64,000 bases of DNA from Brachypodium distachyon (Eukaryota > Streptophyta > Magnoliopsida > Poales > Poaceae): contig NC_016133.3 of the NCBI RefSeq assembly GCF_000005505.3, forward strand, positions 32,884,737 through 32,948,736. Direction: 5' to 3'. The notes under the pieces were generated by a model. It had not been told where the DNA came from and made no database searches. It was given only the letters and a program-made list of their open reading frames with translations. The position numbers and the translations under genes are program-made. Position 1 is the stretch's first letter. The number at the start of each line of letters is the position of its first letter. Below are positions 53,246 to 64,000 of this stretch, one piece after another.

Positions 53246-55282
53246 ATGCCCCCCAAGCGGGCTGGTGACTCCCGCATAGACCCGCGTGAGGCCCCAGCGG
53301 CGCACATGCGATCGCACGACGTGCGACCCGAGTCGGGGGCTCAAGAGAACCCGAGGATGGCGAGGTGGAGCGCCAGCGCCCATAGGAGCAGGAAGACGGT
53401 CCCATGGGCCCCGAGGATGGCTGCACCGCGTTCACGCGCGAGCTACGGCGGGTGACGTGGCCTCTTAAGTTCCGAGCGCCTGCGCTCGGTACGTACGACG
53501 GGACCGCCAACCCCAAAGATTTTCTCCTAACCTATACGTTGGGCATGCATGCCATCGGCGCCGACGAACCTGTCTGCTCAACCTGCCCGCTGGGTCCGTC
53601 GCCACTTGGGCAGACCTGCGTGCGCAGTTCGTGAGCGCGTTCCAAGGCGGCTATAAGCGCCCGGGAGCCATGGCGGAGCTGCACACTATCGTGCAAAAAC
53701 CGGGAGAGACGTTGCGGGCCTTCGTCAACTGCTTCTCCAACCTCTCCTATTCCATCCTGGAGGCAGAGGCGGCCGCCATTATCAACACCTTCGCCATCAA
53801 CGTCCGCGATCCCAAGATGCACGAGAAGCTGAGCACGCATCGGATCCGGACGACGCAGGACTTGTACGCCTTGGCGCACAAATGCGCCATGGCCGAGGAA
53901 GGGCGCCTAGCACCCGAGTTGGCAGCCCAGGCTACCGCGAGCCCTGGCGAGGGCTCGCCGAAGAAGGGTTCCCGCAAGCGCAGCGCGAAGTAAGTCCTCG
54001 CTGCGGACTCGGGGGCTCCTGCCGCGAGACCCGCGAAGAAGGCCGTGCCGGGTGGAGAGTCGGGCGGGAAGCGGGACGACGGGCCCGCTGCCCCTTCCAC
54101 AGCAACTCCACCCACGACGCGCAGAATGGCCGCGTCCTGCAGGGGATCAAGCAGCGGCGGGAGCAGCGCCATGAGGAGCGCCGCGCCGCTGGCGCCTGCT
54201 TCAGTTGTGGCGACATCGGGCATCTCTCCCGAGATTGCCCGAACGACCCCAGAGCGGGTCCGAGGCCGGCCGGCGGTGGTGCCGGCAAGGGTGAACCCCA
54301 AGGGGGACGCGGCCAACCTCGCGCTGCGTGGGAACGCCCCCCTCAGGGACGCGACAGGGCCCGCGCTGAGGAGCAGCACGAGTCCGACTACACCGGCAGC
54401 GATGAACCAGGCTTCCAGGAGCCTCATGGCGTCGCCTGCATTCATGGGGGAGCTTACGCTCTCCCATCCCATGCCACGGTGAAGCGCCTCACCCGCGACA
54501 TGTGCACGCTGTTGCCAGATGCGGAGCCGCCACAGCCACTGAGGTGGTCGCATGTGCCAAGCACCTTCAGCGCCGACGATCACCCAGCGCGACAGTTGGG
54601 TTCAGGGGTAATACCCTTCGTCGTCTCGCCGATCATTAGCAATATGACGGTGACCAAGGCGCTGGTGGACAATGGAGCGGGGCTTAACCTCCTGTCCGCC
54701 AGGCTGGTGGAAAAGCTCCACCTGCCGGTGGAGCAGCTGAAGCCCACAGAACCATTCCGGGGGGTGAACCCCGGGATCGTGCGCCTGTTGGGACACATCA
54801 CGCTGCCGGTCAGCTTCGGGTCCCGGGAAGCGTTCAGGACCGAGCACATAGTGTTCGACGTGGCCCATAGCCCGTTGCCCTACAACGGGATCCTTGGTCG
54901 GCCAGCGCTGAGCAAGTTTATGGCGGCTACGCATTGCGCCTATGGCGTGATGAAGATGTCGTCCGTCTATGGGGTCCTCTCCATCAGGTGCGACCTCAAA
55001 GACGCGGCTTGGTGCGTTGGCGAGGTCGTCCGGGCCGCTGCTACAGCTGACGCCGGCGACGAAGATGTTGTCGAGGACGACGGCTTGCCAGGTGATGCCC
55101 CGGCAACGAAGAAGCTCCGCGCCACCCCGCGAGGGCTTGCCGGGGGAGGCGCCGGCTCCAGCTCGCACCCCGACAAGGAGCAGGGGCTCCGGGAGGAGGC
55201 CGCCAAGGTGAAGAAGCTGCCCCTCCAAGCCGGCGACAAGGAGCGTACCGTTACCGTTGGTGCGAACCTGGCCGCCGAATAG
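53246..55282 (+). pseudogene. gag-protease of element P
   Basis: Starts MPPKRAGDSRIDPREAPAAH. After GAQENP it jumps to sequence about 500 bp further on in the Q copy, changing frame. Capsid VTWPLKFRAPALGTYDG is followed by a small deletion after GADE, and the frame resumes at SAFQGGYKRPGAMAELHT. TAA at 53991-53993 replaces a probable CAA (KQ). A later frame (from about 54090 to 55282) carries an intact zinc knuckle CFSCGDIGHLSRDC and the protease region with ALVDNGAGLNLLSARL, HIVFDVAHSPLPYNG and GRPALSKFMAATHCAYG. It ends in UAG at 55280-55282, in the same frame as pol. It is the only gag copy here with all zinc-knuckle Cys/His residues. Confidence 0.85.
55280..55282 (+). promoter_or_regulatory. 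Conserved UAG between protease and RT (candidate read-through stop)
   Basis: Reads GAA TAG GAA AGC. The same UAGGAAAGC lies at the same place in Q (25671-25663) and T (30490-30482). In P and Q pol is open in the same frame directly after it, with no nearby ATG. It may be a programmed stop controlling the Gag:Pol ratio, or an inherited defect. Confidence 0.5.
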
Positions 55283-58200
55283 GAAAGCGCCCTCATTACC
55301 TTCCTCCGGGATAATGCCAACGTGTTCGCCTGGCAACCGTTGGACCTTCCCGGAGTCCCTATGGAGGTGATTGAGCATCAGCTCGCGGTGCACCCGGATG
55401 CGCACCCCGTCAAGCAAGAGATCCGGCGGCAAGCACAAGAGCGGAAAGATTTCATCAAGCAAGAGGTGGGCAAGCTCAGGGCTGCCGGGGTGATCAGGGA
55501 TGTTTTGTACCCCACTTGGCTGGCTAACCCTGTAGTAGTGCCCAAAGCAGGGAGTAAGATTCGCATGTGCGTAGATTTTACCGATCTTAATCGTGCATGC
55601 CCCAAGGATCCCTTCCCTGTACCTCGTATCAACCAGATAGTTGATTCTACCGCTGGTTGTGACTTGCTGAGTTTTCTGGATGCTTTCTCCGGCTACCATC
55701 AAATCAAGATGGCGGTCGAGGATGAGGAAAAGACAGCGTTTATCACCTCGGTTGGCTGCTATTGCTATAGATGCATGCCTTTCGGGTTGAAAAACGCGGG
55801 CTCCACACTCCAGCGCGCCCTGCACGAATGTTTGGGGCCCCAGCTAGGCCGCAACGCGGAGGCCTACATGGACGACATCGTCATCAAATCGAAGCGTAGG
55901 GACTCGCTGGTTGAGGACCTGCGGGAGACGTTCGACAACCTCCGCAGGATCAAGCTCAAGCTAAACCCTGATAAGTGCACCTTCGGTGTCAACTCCGGGC
56001 AGCTTCTGGGTTTCTTGGTTTCACACCGGGGGATACAAGCCAACCCGACTAAAATAGAAGCCATCCAGAAGATGGAGGCCCCCCGCAGGGCGAAAGATGT
56101 CCAATGCCTCAATGGCTGTGTTGCCGTGCTGGGACGTTTCATCTCTAGGTTGGGCGAGCGTGCCTTGCCTTTCTTCCGGCTAATGAAGAAGAAGGGTCCA
56201 GTCGACTGGACTCCTGAGGCCGAGGCGGCGTTCCAGGAACTCAAGCAGTACCTGAGGTTGCCGCCCATCCTCATCGCCCCCAAGCTGGGCGAGCCGCTGC
56301 TACTCTACCTAGCGGCAACTGACCAGGTGGTCAGCTTGGTGCTGATTGCTGAGAGGGAGGAAGACGTCCCGAGGACTGGGGCTGCGGGGCAGGGGGCTGA
56401 GCGGCTTCCGGCAACCGCCTCAGACCCGGGGACCGCCTCTGAGTCGGCAACCTTGGCACCACGGAAACGGTTGGTGCAGCGCCCGGTGTACTTTGTTAGT
56501 ACGGTGCTGCGCGACGCGCGAACGAGATACCCGCAAGTACAGAAGCTCCTTCTGGGGATTCTCCTTGCGTCCCGCAAGCTGCGCCACTACTTCCAGGCGC
56601 ACCGCGTCACGGTGGTGTCCGGGTTCTGCCTCGAGCGAGCCCTCACCAACCGTGAAGCCACCGGGAGGGTGGCTGAATGGAGGATGGAGTTGTCGCAGTT
56701 CGACCTCCACTTCGCCAACTCCAAAAGCATCAAGAGCACGGCCCTGGCGGACTTCGTCGTGGAATGGATGTCCACGGGCGTGGAAGAAGGTGAGTCGGAG
56801 ACCAGCCTTCCCGGCAAGATGGATGAGGACCCCTGGGTCCTCTACTTCGATGGTGCGTTCAGTCTTCAGGGAGCGGGCGCTGGGGTCGTCATCGAGTCAC
56901 CAACAGGGGACCAGTTGAGGTTCGCTGTTCAACTCGACTTTGCTAACTCCACCAACACGGCGGAGTACGAGGGCCTGCATGCCGGGTTGCGGGCAGCGGT
57001 CGCCCTCGACATTAAGCGCCTGGTTGTTCGCGGCGATTCCCAACTCGTGATCAACCAGGTGAACAAGGACTATGATTGCCCTCAATTGGCGCCGTACGTG
57101 GAGGAGGTCCGCAAGCTGGAACGAAAGTTCAAGGGTTTGCGCTTCGAGCATATCAAGCGGAAGGATAACTTCACTGCTGACGAGCTGGCCAAGATGGCAG
57201 CGGAGCGTCGGAAGCCTCCGGCGGGGGTGTTCTGTCAGAAGCAAGTGGCTCCTTCAGTCGCGCCCCAGCTGGCTGCCGGGGACGCCCCTCCAGCAACCGA
57301 AGAAACCCCTGCAGCAGCGGGGGTCCATGCCGCTGCTATGGCGGCATGCGTTGGCAGGGAGATTCCCCCCTGGGCGGAAGAAATCGCCCGCTATATGAAA
57401 GGGGAGGCTCTCCCGGAGGATGACGTCGCCGCGGAGCGTGAAGCGCGGCAAGCCAAGATGTACACTGTGGTTGATGGTAACATCTACCGCAGGCGTGCGA
57501 AAGGTGTCAAACTCGTCTGCGTGCCGCAGGAAGAAGGGTGCGCACTGTTGGAGGACATACATCGAGGCACATGTTCACACCATATGGCCTCCCGGGCTCT
57601 AGCTGGCAAGGCGTTCCGGCATGGCTTCTATTGGCCCACGGCCCTGGCCAATGCAGAGCGGCTGGTGAGGACATGCGAGGCGTGCCAGTTCCACTCAAAG
57701 AAGAGCAACAAACCAGCGCAGGCCCTGCATGTCATCCCGTCCTCATGGCCATTCACGGTTTGGGGGCTGGACATCGTCAGCAAGCTACCAACGGCACACA
57801 ATTCACGAGCGTGGCGTTTCAACCCTACTGCGAAGACATGGGCACTAAGCTGCGCTTCGCGTCCGTCGCTCAACCGAGGAGCCACGGACAGGCGGAGCGG
57901 GCCAACGTAGAGGTTCTGCGGGGGCTCAAGACGAGAACCTTTGACAAGCTCAAAGGCCACGGGAAGCACTGGATCGAAGAACTCCAGCCCGTGCTGTGGT
58001 CCATCCGGACCACACCTAGTCGGGCAACGGGCGAAACTCCTTTCGCCCTTGTCTACGGGGCAGAAGCGGTGCTGCCCCTCGAGCTCAAGTACGGATCTCC
58101 CCGAGTACGCGCGTACGGCGACACCAGCCAACACGAGCAAAGGGTCGATAATCTGAACTTCATCGAATAGCTTCGATGCCGGGCTGCTGTGCGGGCCGCG

Positions 58201-58440
58201 CGCTACCAGCAGGGACTCCATCGTTATCACGACAGACGAGTCCGTCTCCGGGGGCTCGAGAACGGAGACCTTGCCCTGCGCCGGATACAAGGAACGAAGG
58301 CCGGGAACAAGTTGACTCCGAAATAGGAGCGCCCCTTCCGGGTAGTGCAGGTGACCAGGCCGGGGGCTGTCCTCCTGGAAACCGAAGACGGCTTGCCGGT
58401 GCCCAATAGCTGGAATATTGAGCACTTGCACAAGTTCTAC
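55283..58440 (+). pseudogene. pol of element P: RT, RNase H, archaeal-type RNase H, broken integrase
   Basis: Open from the UAG to 57910. [61 protein letters not shown] (YMDD near codon 183 counted from 55322). RNase [12 protein letters not shown] to [12 protein letters not shown]. The Tat-type archaeal RNase H (codons about 505-640) keeps all four acidic residues: [28 protein letters not shown]. The integrase zinc finger has HRGTCSHH and RTCEACQ. The core begins WGLDIVSKL and is then cut: about 180 bp with the second catalytic Asp is missing at about 57792, shifting the frame. The core's C-terminal half ([16 protein letters not shown]) runs to 58170. TAG codons lie at 58168 and 58324 before the end block NSWNIEHLHKFYP. 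RT/RNase H look intact; integrase is not. Confidence 0.9.
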
Positions 58441-58489
58441 CCGGAACACAAGTTGCCATCGCGCCCCTGCTGCATCACCCCATCAAGCC

Positions 58490-58800
58490 CGCCCCGAGGG
58501 ACGCCACAGAGGCACGATGGTAGTGCATGCCATCAGCGTCTTGCGCCGACGGGTGCACTGCCGTTGTGCCCCTGCCGCGCTTCCTCAAGGGGGCGGCTCC
58601 TGGGCGAGGGTCGCTGAAGAGGCATTGTGGTGGTGCATCCCATCAGTGCCCGGCGTTGACGGGGTGCATTGCCATAGTGCCCTTGTCGCCCCCCTCCATA
58701 GGACACCTCCGCAAGGAGCAGGAGCTGCCGTGGAGACTTTATGGTAGTGCATGCCATCCATGGCTTGTGCCGACGGGTGCACTATCATAGAGACCCGGCC
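58490..58800. repeat. Imperfect tandem repeats, about 100-bp unit
   Basis: Three copies of ggtagtgcatgccatca...gacgggtgcactgcc..gtgccc at about 58517, 58628 and 58740. Similar copies, inverted, occur in Q near 22580-22750. Confidence 0.65.
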
Positions 58801-59467
58801 GCATTCCCTTTGAGAGAGCCTTTTCGGGCGCAGGTCGTTGCGAGGACGCTGTGATGGCGCCGGTGCCGGCGCTCGTCGCCCGTTCCGGCCCATCACCGCG
58901 TCCCTGCCGCGGCCCTCGAGCAGTTTTGCTCCTGGGCAACAAAAGCTGTCACACCCCTTGGGACGAGTTCCCCAGAAAAAACCAGGTGTCCCTAGTTGCG
59001 GGGGCTGTCGCTGGGAGGCTATAACTTCCTCGCCACCCGTGCCCGCCGTTCTGGGTGGGGCGCAGCTGGCGGCGAGGACGTTATAGCCGTCTTGCGGCTG
59101 CCCCCAAGACGGAGTCCTCCTAAGCCAGGGTTCCTCCCTGAAAGCCAGGGTCCGTCCCTCAAGGCGAGGGTTGCTGCGTGAGCGTGGTGGTACCATCGGC
59201 GGCGGCGGATGCCGCGGGCGGCGATCCTGCCCCCGCGCTCCTACCGCACCCCTCGGAAATCGTTTCCCTTCAACAGGTACCCAAGGAGGGTTTTTACCAA
59301 GGCAGTGCCCCAGCTGCACTCTACGCCGAATGTCACGGAGCATTGGACCGAACGGAAAAGCGAAGTGTCTGAACATGAACGCTGAATTCGCTAAGAACAG
59401 AACGAAACTGAGCACTGTCTCGTCGGGTGTGACCCCAGATCCCGCGCATAGCCGGAGTGTTATAAGG

Positions 59468-60045
59468 GACGCTTGCGGGGGGAGTGCGCTCCCCGTGTGG
59501 CTTCGCGGGTCCGTCCCGGAGGGGCACGGCTTGGAGTAGTTACCCCGCAAGTGGAGTGGCTCCCCGCTACCGCTTGGCCCCAGGTCGGCACCCCGGGTCC
59601 GTCCCGAGTCCCTGGTCTAGTCAAGGGTGAGGCGCGCACGAGTCCCCCGCAACACAAGGCAAAATACGCAAGGGTTAAAAGGGGCCATCCCGCTAGACAT
59701 CATCAGGAACAACGAACTTGTCAAAAAGGTTTACTTAACTATGAGTTAACGCTGTTTTGCCAAGTGTGGTCCCAGAACCTGCGCGCGGCCGAGGTGTGAG
59801 GAGGACGCTTGCGGGGGGAGTGCACTCCCCGTGTGGCTCCCGGGTCCGTCCCGGGAGGACACGGCTTGGAGTAGTTACCCCGCAAGCGGAGTGGCTTGCC
59901 GCCTACCGCTTGGCCCCAAGACGGCACCACGGGTCCGTCCCGGGTCCCTGGTCTGGTCAAGGGTGTGGCGTGCAAGTCCCCGGCAACACAAGGCGTAACA
60001 CGCGAAGGCTAAGGGAACCACCCTGCGAGGCAGCCTCGGGAATAA
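59468..60045. repeat. Tandem duplication, about 340-bp spacing
   Basis: ggacgcttgcggggggagtgc starts at 59468 and 59807, and the following about 190 bp match closely (cacggcttggagtagttaccccgcaag; cgcttggcccca; gtccctggtct). Element Q has a single copy in this position (about 21780-22060, inverted). Confidence 0.8.
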
Positions 60046-60228
60046 GGGACCAAAAATTGAGCAAATTAACAAGCTTGATTGACTAAGTACCGAATGATTA
60101 CATGGACTAATCAAAAGGTGATTGTTCAAACGGCGCTAAGCGCCATACTTGCAGGGAAAGCAAACAGAAGAAGGTACAGTGGAAGCAACGAGCACGGCTG
60201 GGGGCTGCGACAACTAGTTGTCGCCGTC

Positions 60229-63200
60229 TTCGGCCGGGGGGTCGGCGGGGAGATCAGGCTACGGCTTCATCTGCATCCGCTCGACCACCTCGTCGACGAA
60301 CTCGCGCACTGCTTTGGTGTGCGTGGGCTCGTCCTCGCTGTCGGACCAAGCGTCCAGCAGGGACTCGAAGGGAAACTCCGGGTCCCGGAGATGAATCCGC
60401 AGGAGGATTGTCCCGGCAACCTCCCGAGCGCAATTGGCGACTTCGTTGGCACCATACCTGGCGATCCAGACATCGAGCGCCCCGAGCTTTCCCACCAAGT
60501 CGGAGAAGAAGGGGATCAGCGTCGTGACGTCCGTGCCGTCCACCTCCGCGGCCTGCAGCTCGAACTTGGGCAGCAGGTCGTGCAGCGACTGGGCGATCTT
60601 CGTCAGCTTCTCCATCTCGAGCTGCCGCTGCCCGATCAGCGTGCCATGATGGAGTCGGGCATCATGTGCGGCCTTCTTGGCCTTGCTGACGCGGCCCTCC
60701 AGCTTCGCAAGCTCTAAGGCCTGGGTCGCGTTGGCCTCGCCGGCCTTGGGGAGCTCTTCGGACGGCGGCTAACTCGTCCTCAAGCCCTGCCGCTCTGTCT
60801 TTGGCGGAGTTGAGCTCGGCCTCGTGCCAAGCCGCTGCTCTCGCCGCATCTTCGGCAGCCTTGACCTGCACCTCCAGCAGGACACGGAGGCCTTGGATTT
60901 CGCCGCGGTAATTGGCGATCAGCTCGCTCTTCTCGTCTAGCCGCGTCTGGGCCGTCGCGAGCACCTCGGCATGCTCCTTCCGGGCCGTTTCGAAGTTGCC
61001 GCCATAGTGTCGAGCCTTCCTTGGGGCTCCGCGCGCTGGACCTCCAGTTGCCGACGGAGCTCGGTCTCCGGGACTACCGTCTCCCAAGCAGCCTCCAGGG
61101 CTTGCCGGGCCAGCCGCGCCTCCTCTTCGGCGAGGCGCGCCTCCTCGCGCAGCCGGGAGATTTCGCACCACTCTCTCCATGGCCTCCCGCACCTCGCCGA
61201 GTTGATTCTTGGCGGCGGTGTGGCACTCCCTCACCTCGTTGTAGGAGGTGACAAAGGCAAATTGCTGGTCCCAGACGGCGTCCAGGAACCGGTGCCCCCG
61301 CTCGAAGACGCTCGGATCCCAGGTAAGGGGGTTCCAAGCGACCCCGGCGAGGGTGCCGAGGTCGGTGCCGGGGAGAGCCCCCGAGGATGATGAAGCCCCT
61401 GCTGCCGAAGTGGGGCTAGGCGCGGGGTCGCCAACTTGCTCCCGGGGGTCTTGCCGTCCTTCCCCCGCAACTTCCCCCGCGCCTGAACTTAGGCACACCG
61501 GGGTTGGAGAAGGCTCCCTGCTCCCAGCAGGCGTTGCCTCTTGTTGGGCGACAGGTGAGCCCGTGCCTACCACGTCCGCGGCTACGGGCGCGTCGCCAGG
61601 AGCCGTCGCGGCGGCGACGGTATCCTCTGCTGCCGCTGCGTCCGTCGCAGCAGGGCCGGACGTGAGAGCCGGTTCCGCCTCGACCTCCGCCCCCGCGGCC
61701 TCGACGACCGAGTCGGGGTTGACCACGGCCGCGCCCGTTCTGGGCGTGGGTGCACTTGTGCCTGCAACCATGAGAAGCATGAGGATTGGCGATGGCTGGT
61801 GCTATCGAAGGCGAATAAGGCCGACCGGGGCGGTGACCTTGTGCGGCCGTCGGGCCTGCCGGGGCAGCCTCCCCTACCTCGCCTCCTCCCGTCCAAGAGG
61901 ATTGCCGCGGGCGAGCTGCCGCTTGCTGCAGAAAGAGAAGGTATGTTCGTGAGTTTGGCCGACAAGAATTGCAGTTGCAGAGAATCAACGAAGACATACC
62001 CGGTGCCGGCCCTGCATCCGTCGGGGCGGGGTCACCAAGGGACACGCCCGTGCCGCTGCGGACCCCCGCGGCAGCAGGGTCGGCGGCGCCGCCGGCGTCG
62101 GTGCGCGTCCTCTTGCTTGGTGTGCCGGGCGGGGAATCGCTCCTCGCCCTCTTGCTGGCACCCGCCGGCGATGAGGACATCGGGGGGTTGCGCCGGAGCT
62201 CGAAGCCACGGAAGACCCCACGAGCGGGCGGCGCCGTGGGCGTCCGCGGGGTCGTCGTAACCCGGAGATCTCCGGGTGTTGACGGCGATGCCGCCGCGGC
62301 GCTGGGAGCCAAGCTTGCGGAGGCCCCCGCTACCTGAGCGAAGGCCGTCGCCGGGGCACCGGTGACTCCCGCAGGCACTGGCGCTACCGGGGTACCGACG
62401 GGCACCCTGGGACCGGTTCCCGCCGTGGTGCTGGCGGCCGCCGCCGAGGCACCCGCGGCCCCTGTTGCCGCGGGTGCCGTCGAGGTACCGGCAGGCGCCC
62501 CGGAAGCTGCCGCCACCGCCAGGATGGTGGCCGCTGCCGGGGCGGACATCGCCGTTGAGGAGACGGCTGCGGCTGTTGCGAACGCCCTCGATCTTCTCAC
62601 GATCAAGGGTGCGCTGTCGCTGCTTTCCTCGTCAACGTCCTCCACGGCGACGACTTCTGGGGACGCGGCCACCTGGCCCGCCTCATCGTCCAGCGACCGG
62701 AGGGAGGGCCCGTTGGGCTCGGACCCGCCCTCGCTCTCCTCGAGCACCTGCTTCCCGCGGGATGCCTGCGGAGGAGCGTGCAGGACCCGGGTGGGGGTGT
62801 CGTCCATCAGCCCCCACTCGTTGCAGGGCGGGAAGGCGCCGATGATGTCGCTGAGCGCCTTGACGCCAGCGTGGAGAGCGGAGACCCCCGGCGGGAACTC
62901 CGTTGATTGGAAGATCTCGCCGGAGATCCCCCTCACCCATGTCCTGAGGGACTCCAAGTCCATGCCATCCGCCTGGAGGTGTGTCTTGTCCCCGGAACCC
63001 GTGTACATCCACGCGGGCTGGGAGTGTCGCTGCAGCGGGGCTATGCGCCGATGGACGAAGGTGCGCGCCACGTCGACATCAGTGAGCCCCGCTAGCCGCA
63101 GCGCCTTGATCTTCTTCACGATGGGGAGGAGGTCGGGGTCGCGGTGGTACCTGTCCTGCCAGCCGTTCTGGGGTACCGGCAACTCCGTCGGCGGTTGGAT

Positions 63201-63815
63201 GAACTCCTGGGGGTCCTCCATCCGGACCCAACACCAGTCGGCCCGCCACTCTTTTCCAATCTTCTTCCCCGACCGGACGATGAACTCGGACTTCATCTGG
63301 TCGCGGGCACGGAAGACCACCCCTGACGACATCGCCTTGGCGTTGTCGATGCGCGGGTAGAAGTAATGGCAGAAGAGCCCCACCGACGGCATCACCCCCA
63401 CGAACGCCTCGCAGAGGAACTGGAAGGTGGCGAGGAGGAAGAGCGGGGTGGGGTGGAGCTGCGCCACCCGCAACTGATAAGATTCCATCAGTGCGTGGAG
63501 GAACAGAGAGAAGGGCGGCACCATGCCGCAGAGGAGGAAGCGCACGAACACCCGGAAATCGTTGTCCTGGTGCTCGGTGCCCGCCGGGAAGATCTGCGTC
63601 TCCCCGTGCTCGTTAAAGGTGGAGGCGACAGCGTGCCGGAGCTTCCCCAGCGCCTCACCGTTATAGCCGGGGCGGAAGAAGGCGACTGTGGCGCGCATCT
63701 CCCGCCTCTTCTGGTCCCTGGCGACGGCCGCTTTGATTGCCGCCTTGGTCTTGCTTGTCGCGGGCTTCTTCGAGGTTTGGACCTCCTTCCCCTTCCTGGT
63801 GGTGGGGGGCGCCAT
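60229..63815 (-). pseudogene. Antisense accessory ORF (aORF) of element P, nearly complete
   Basis: Minus-strand gene from ATG at 63815 (MAPPTTRKGKEVQ). Exon 1 is open for about 600 codons to about 62009. It holds the Lys-rich start, the PF04195-type block (FLHALMESYQLRVAQL, FQFLCEAFVGVM, GLFCHYFYPR), GWQDRYHRDPDLLPIV, SGDKTHLQADGMDLES, FPPCNEWGLMDDTP, an acidic patch EDVDEESSDS, an Ala/Thr/Pro-rich linker and KRARSDSPPGTPSKRTR, nuclear-signal-like. Intron 1 (about 62008-61928) is gtatgt...ctgcag. Exon 2 ends about 61840 and intron 2 ends ggttgcag at about 61771. Exon 3 has WNPLTWDPSVFERGHRFLD and a coiled coil. Frameshifts occur near 61160 and 60770. It ends with LIPFFSDLVGKLGALDVW and FVDEVVERMQMKP, stop near 60259. 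The function is unknown; it is expressed from the strand opposite pol if at all. Confidence 0.8.
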
Positions 63816-64000
63816 GGAAAGGGAGGGAAGAAGCTGGCAGGAGCGCAGGGGTACGCGATGCGGAAGAGGATGGAGGCGAAAGGGCAAAGTGTTGTTCCCC
63901 TTTTGGCAACAGTAGAGGCTTTATGACGCCCGGCCGTTTGATAACGACCGGTTCCGTACCCTACGGGTGCAGAGGGATAAGTCCTAATCACTGGGAGTAA
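63816..64000 (+). other. aORF upstream region of element P
   Basis: Matches, inverted, the sequence upstream of the M aORF (48480-48655), including actcccagtgattagga at the very end. It is probably the promoter/5' UTR of the antisense gene. The 3' LTR has not yet started. Confidence 0.6.

Larger units (their letters stand above)
58441..60228 (+). other. Element P spacer between pol and aORF, repeat-rich
   Basis: No supported gene. From 58490 to about 58800 there are imperfect repeats of about 100 bp around gtgcatgccatcagcg/gacgggtgcactgcc. From 58830 to 59270 further GC-rich sequence parallels Q's spacer. A tandem duplication of about 340 bp (starts 59468 and 59807) follows. Sense pol and antisense aORF converge on this spacer. 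Confidence 0.65.
52117..64000 (+). mobile_element. Tat-like retrotransposon P (plus), runs past the window
   Basis: 5' LTR, PBS, gag-PR, pol with RT, two RNase H domains and a deleted integrase, repeat-rich spacer, then the antisense aORF. By comparison with M (aORF start to LTR about 405 bp) the 3' LTR should begin about 220 bp beyond 64000. It is the most complete copy in the window. It is disabled by deletions in gag and integrase and by stops. Confidence 0.85.

Noticed and set aside
54602..55825. 407-codon minus-strand ORF
   Set aside because: Exact shadow of the protease-RT region of element P.
62362..63360. 332-codon plus-strand ORF
   Set aside because: Shadow of exon 1 of the P aORF; the same happens at 49111-50414 minus opposite the M aORF.

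Overview
The window is repeat-dense nuclear DNA of a grass (Poaceae). The evidence is Ty3/gypsy LTR retrotransposons of Tat type (extra archaeal-type RNase H, antisense accessory ORF), a CACTA element with a TNP2-type transposase, a Stowaway MITE, LINE and SINE-like remnants and very GC-rich gene-like segments. I cannot name the species. No bacterial-style operons, intact host gene, rRNA or CRISPR were seen. Nearly everything is mobile DNA, much of it nested and decayed.

Left part, 1-12694. A partial LTR (1-534) cuts a LINE ORF2 remnant (535-2684). Then come an unclassified TIR element (3131-4222), a Stowaway MITE (4515-4787), a 44-bp minisatellite (4830-5382) and the last exon of a Neprosin-domain host gene on the minus strand with one frameshift (6667-7007). 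A minus-strand Tat-like element V follows: 3' LTR 7298-7784, an 82-bp repeat spacer, and an antisense accessory ORF (aORF) on the plus strand at 9350-12568.

Middle part, 12695-44225. A CACTA element starts at 12695 with CACTACAAGAAA and appears to run beyond the window. It carries a five-exon B3-like gene (14473-15668), a long inverted repeat (34773-35312), a decayed TNP2/DUF4218/DUF4216 transposase gene (36206-42922) and a B3-like minus-strand fragment (43600-44151). Inserted into it are retrotransposon T (15672-34106, minus, TSD AAGAT) and a solo LTR (37882-41123, TSD GAACA). T holds a Tekay/Del-like LTR fragment (16367-18740) in its 3' LTR and element Q (18741-29334, minus) in its pol. A large deletion joins the Tekay-like fragment directly to Q.

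Right part, 44226-64000. Retrotransposon S (plus) enters the CACTA at 44226. Its gag is cut at 47260 by element M (minus; 3' LTR, aORF, RT/RNase H remnant). A 5' fragment U (51704-52116) and element P (plus; 5' LTR 52117-53136, gag-PR, pol, spacer, antisense aORF to 63815) follow. P's 3' LTR lies outside the window. M and P form kilobase-scale inverted repeats.

How the parts relate. T/S (LTR start TGTCGTACC) and Q/M/U/P (TGTCGCACC) are two related Tat-like subfamilies. They share a PBS starting TGGCGCGCC, gag with zinc knuckle, protease, RT, two RNase H domains, integrase, and an antisense intron-containing aORF between pol and the 3' LTR. All three copies that keep the PR-RT junction (T, Q, P) have a UAG at the same place, followed in P and Q by open pol in the same frame. 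None of the copies looks autonomous.
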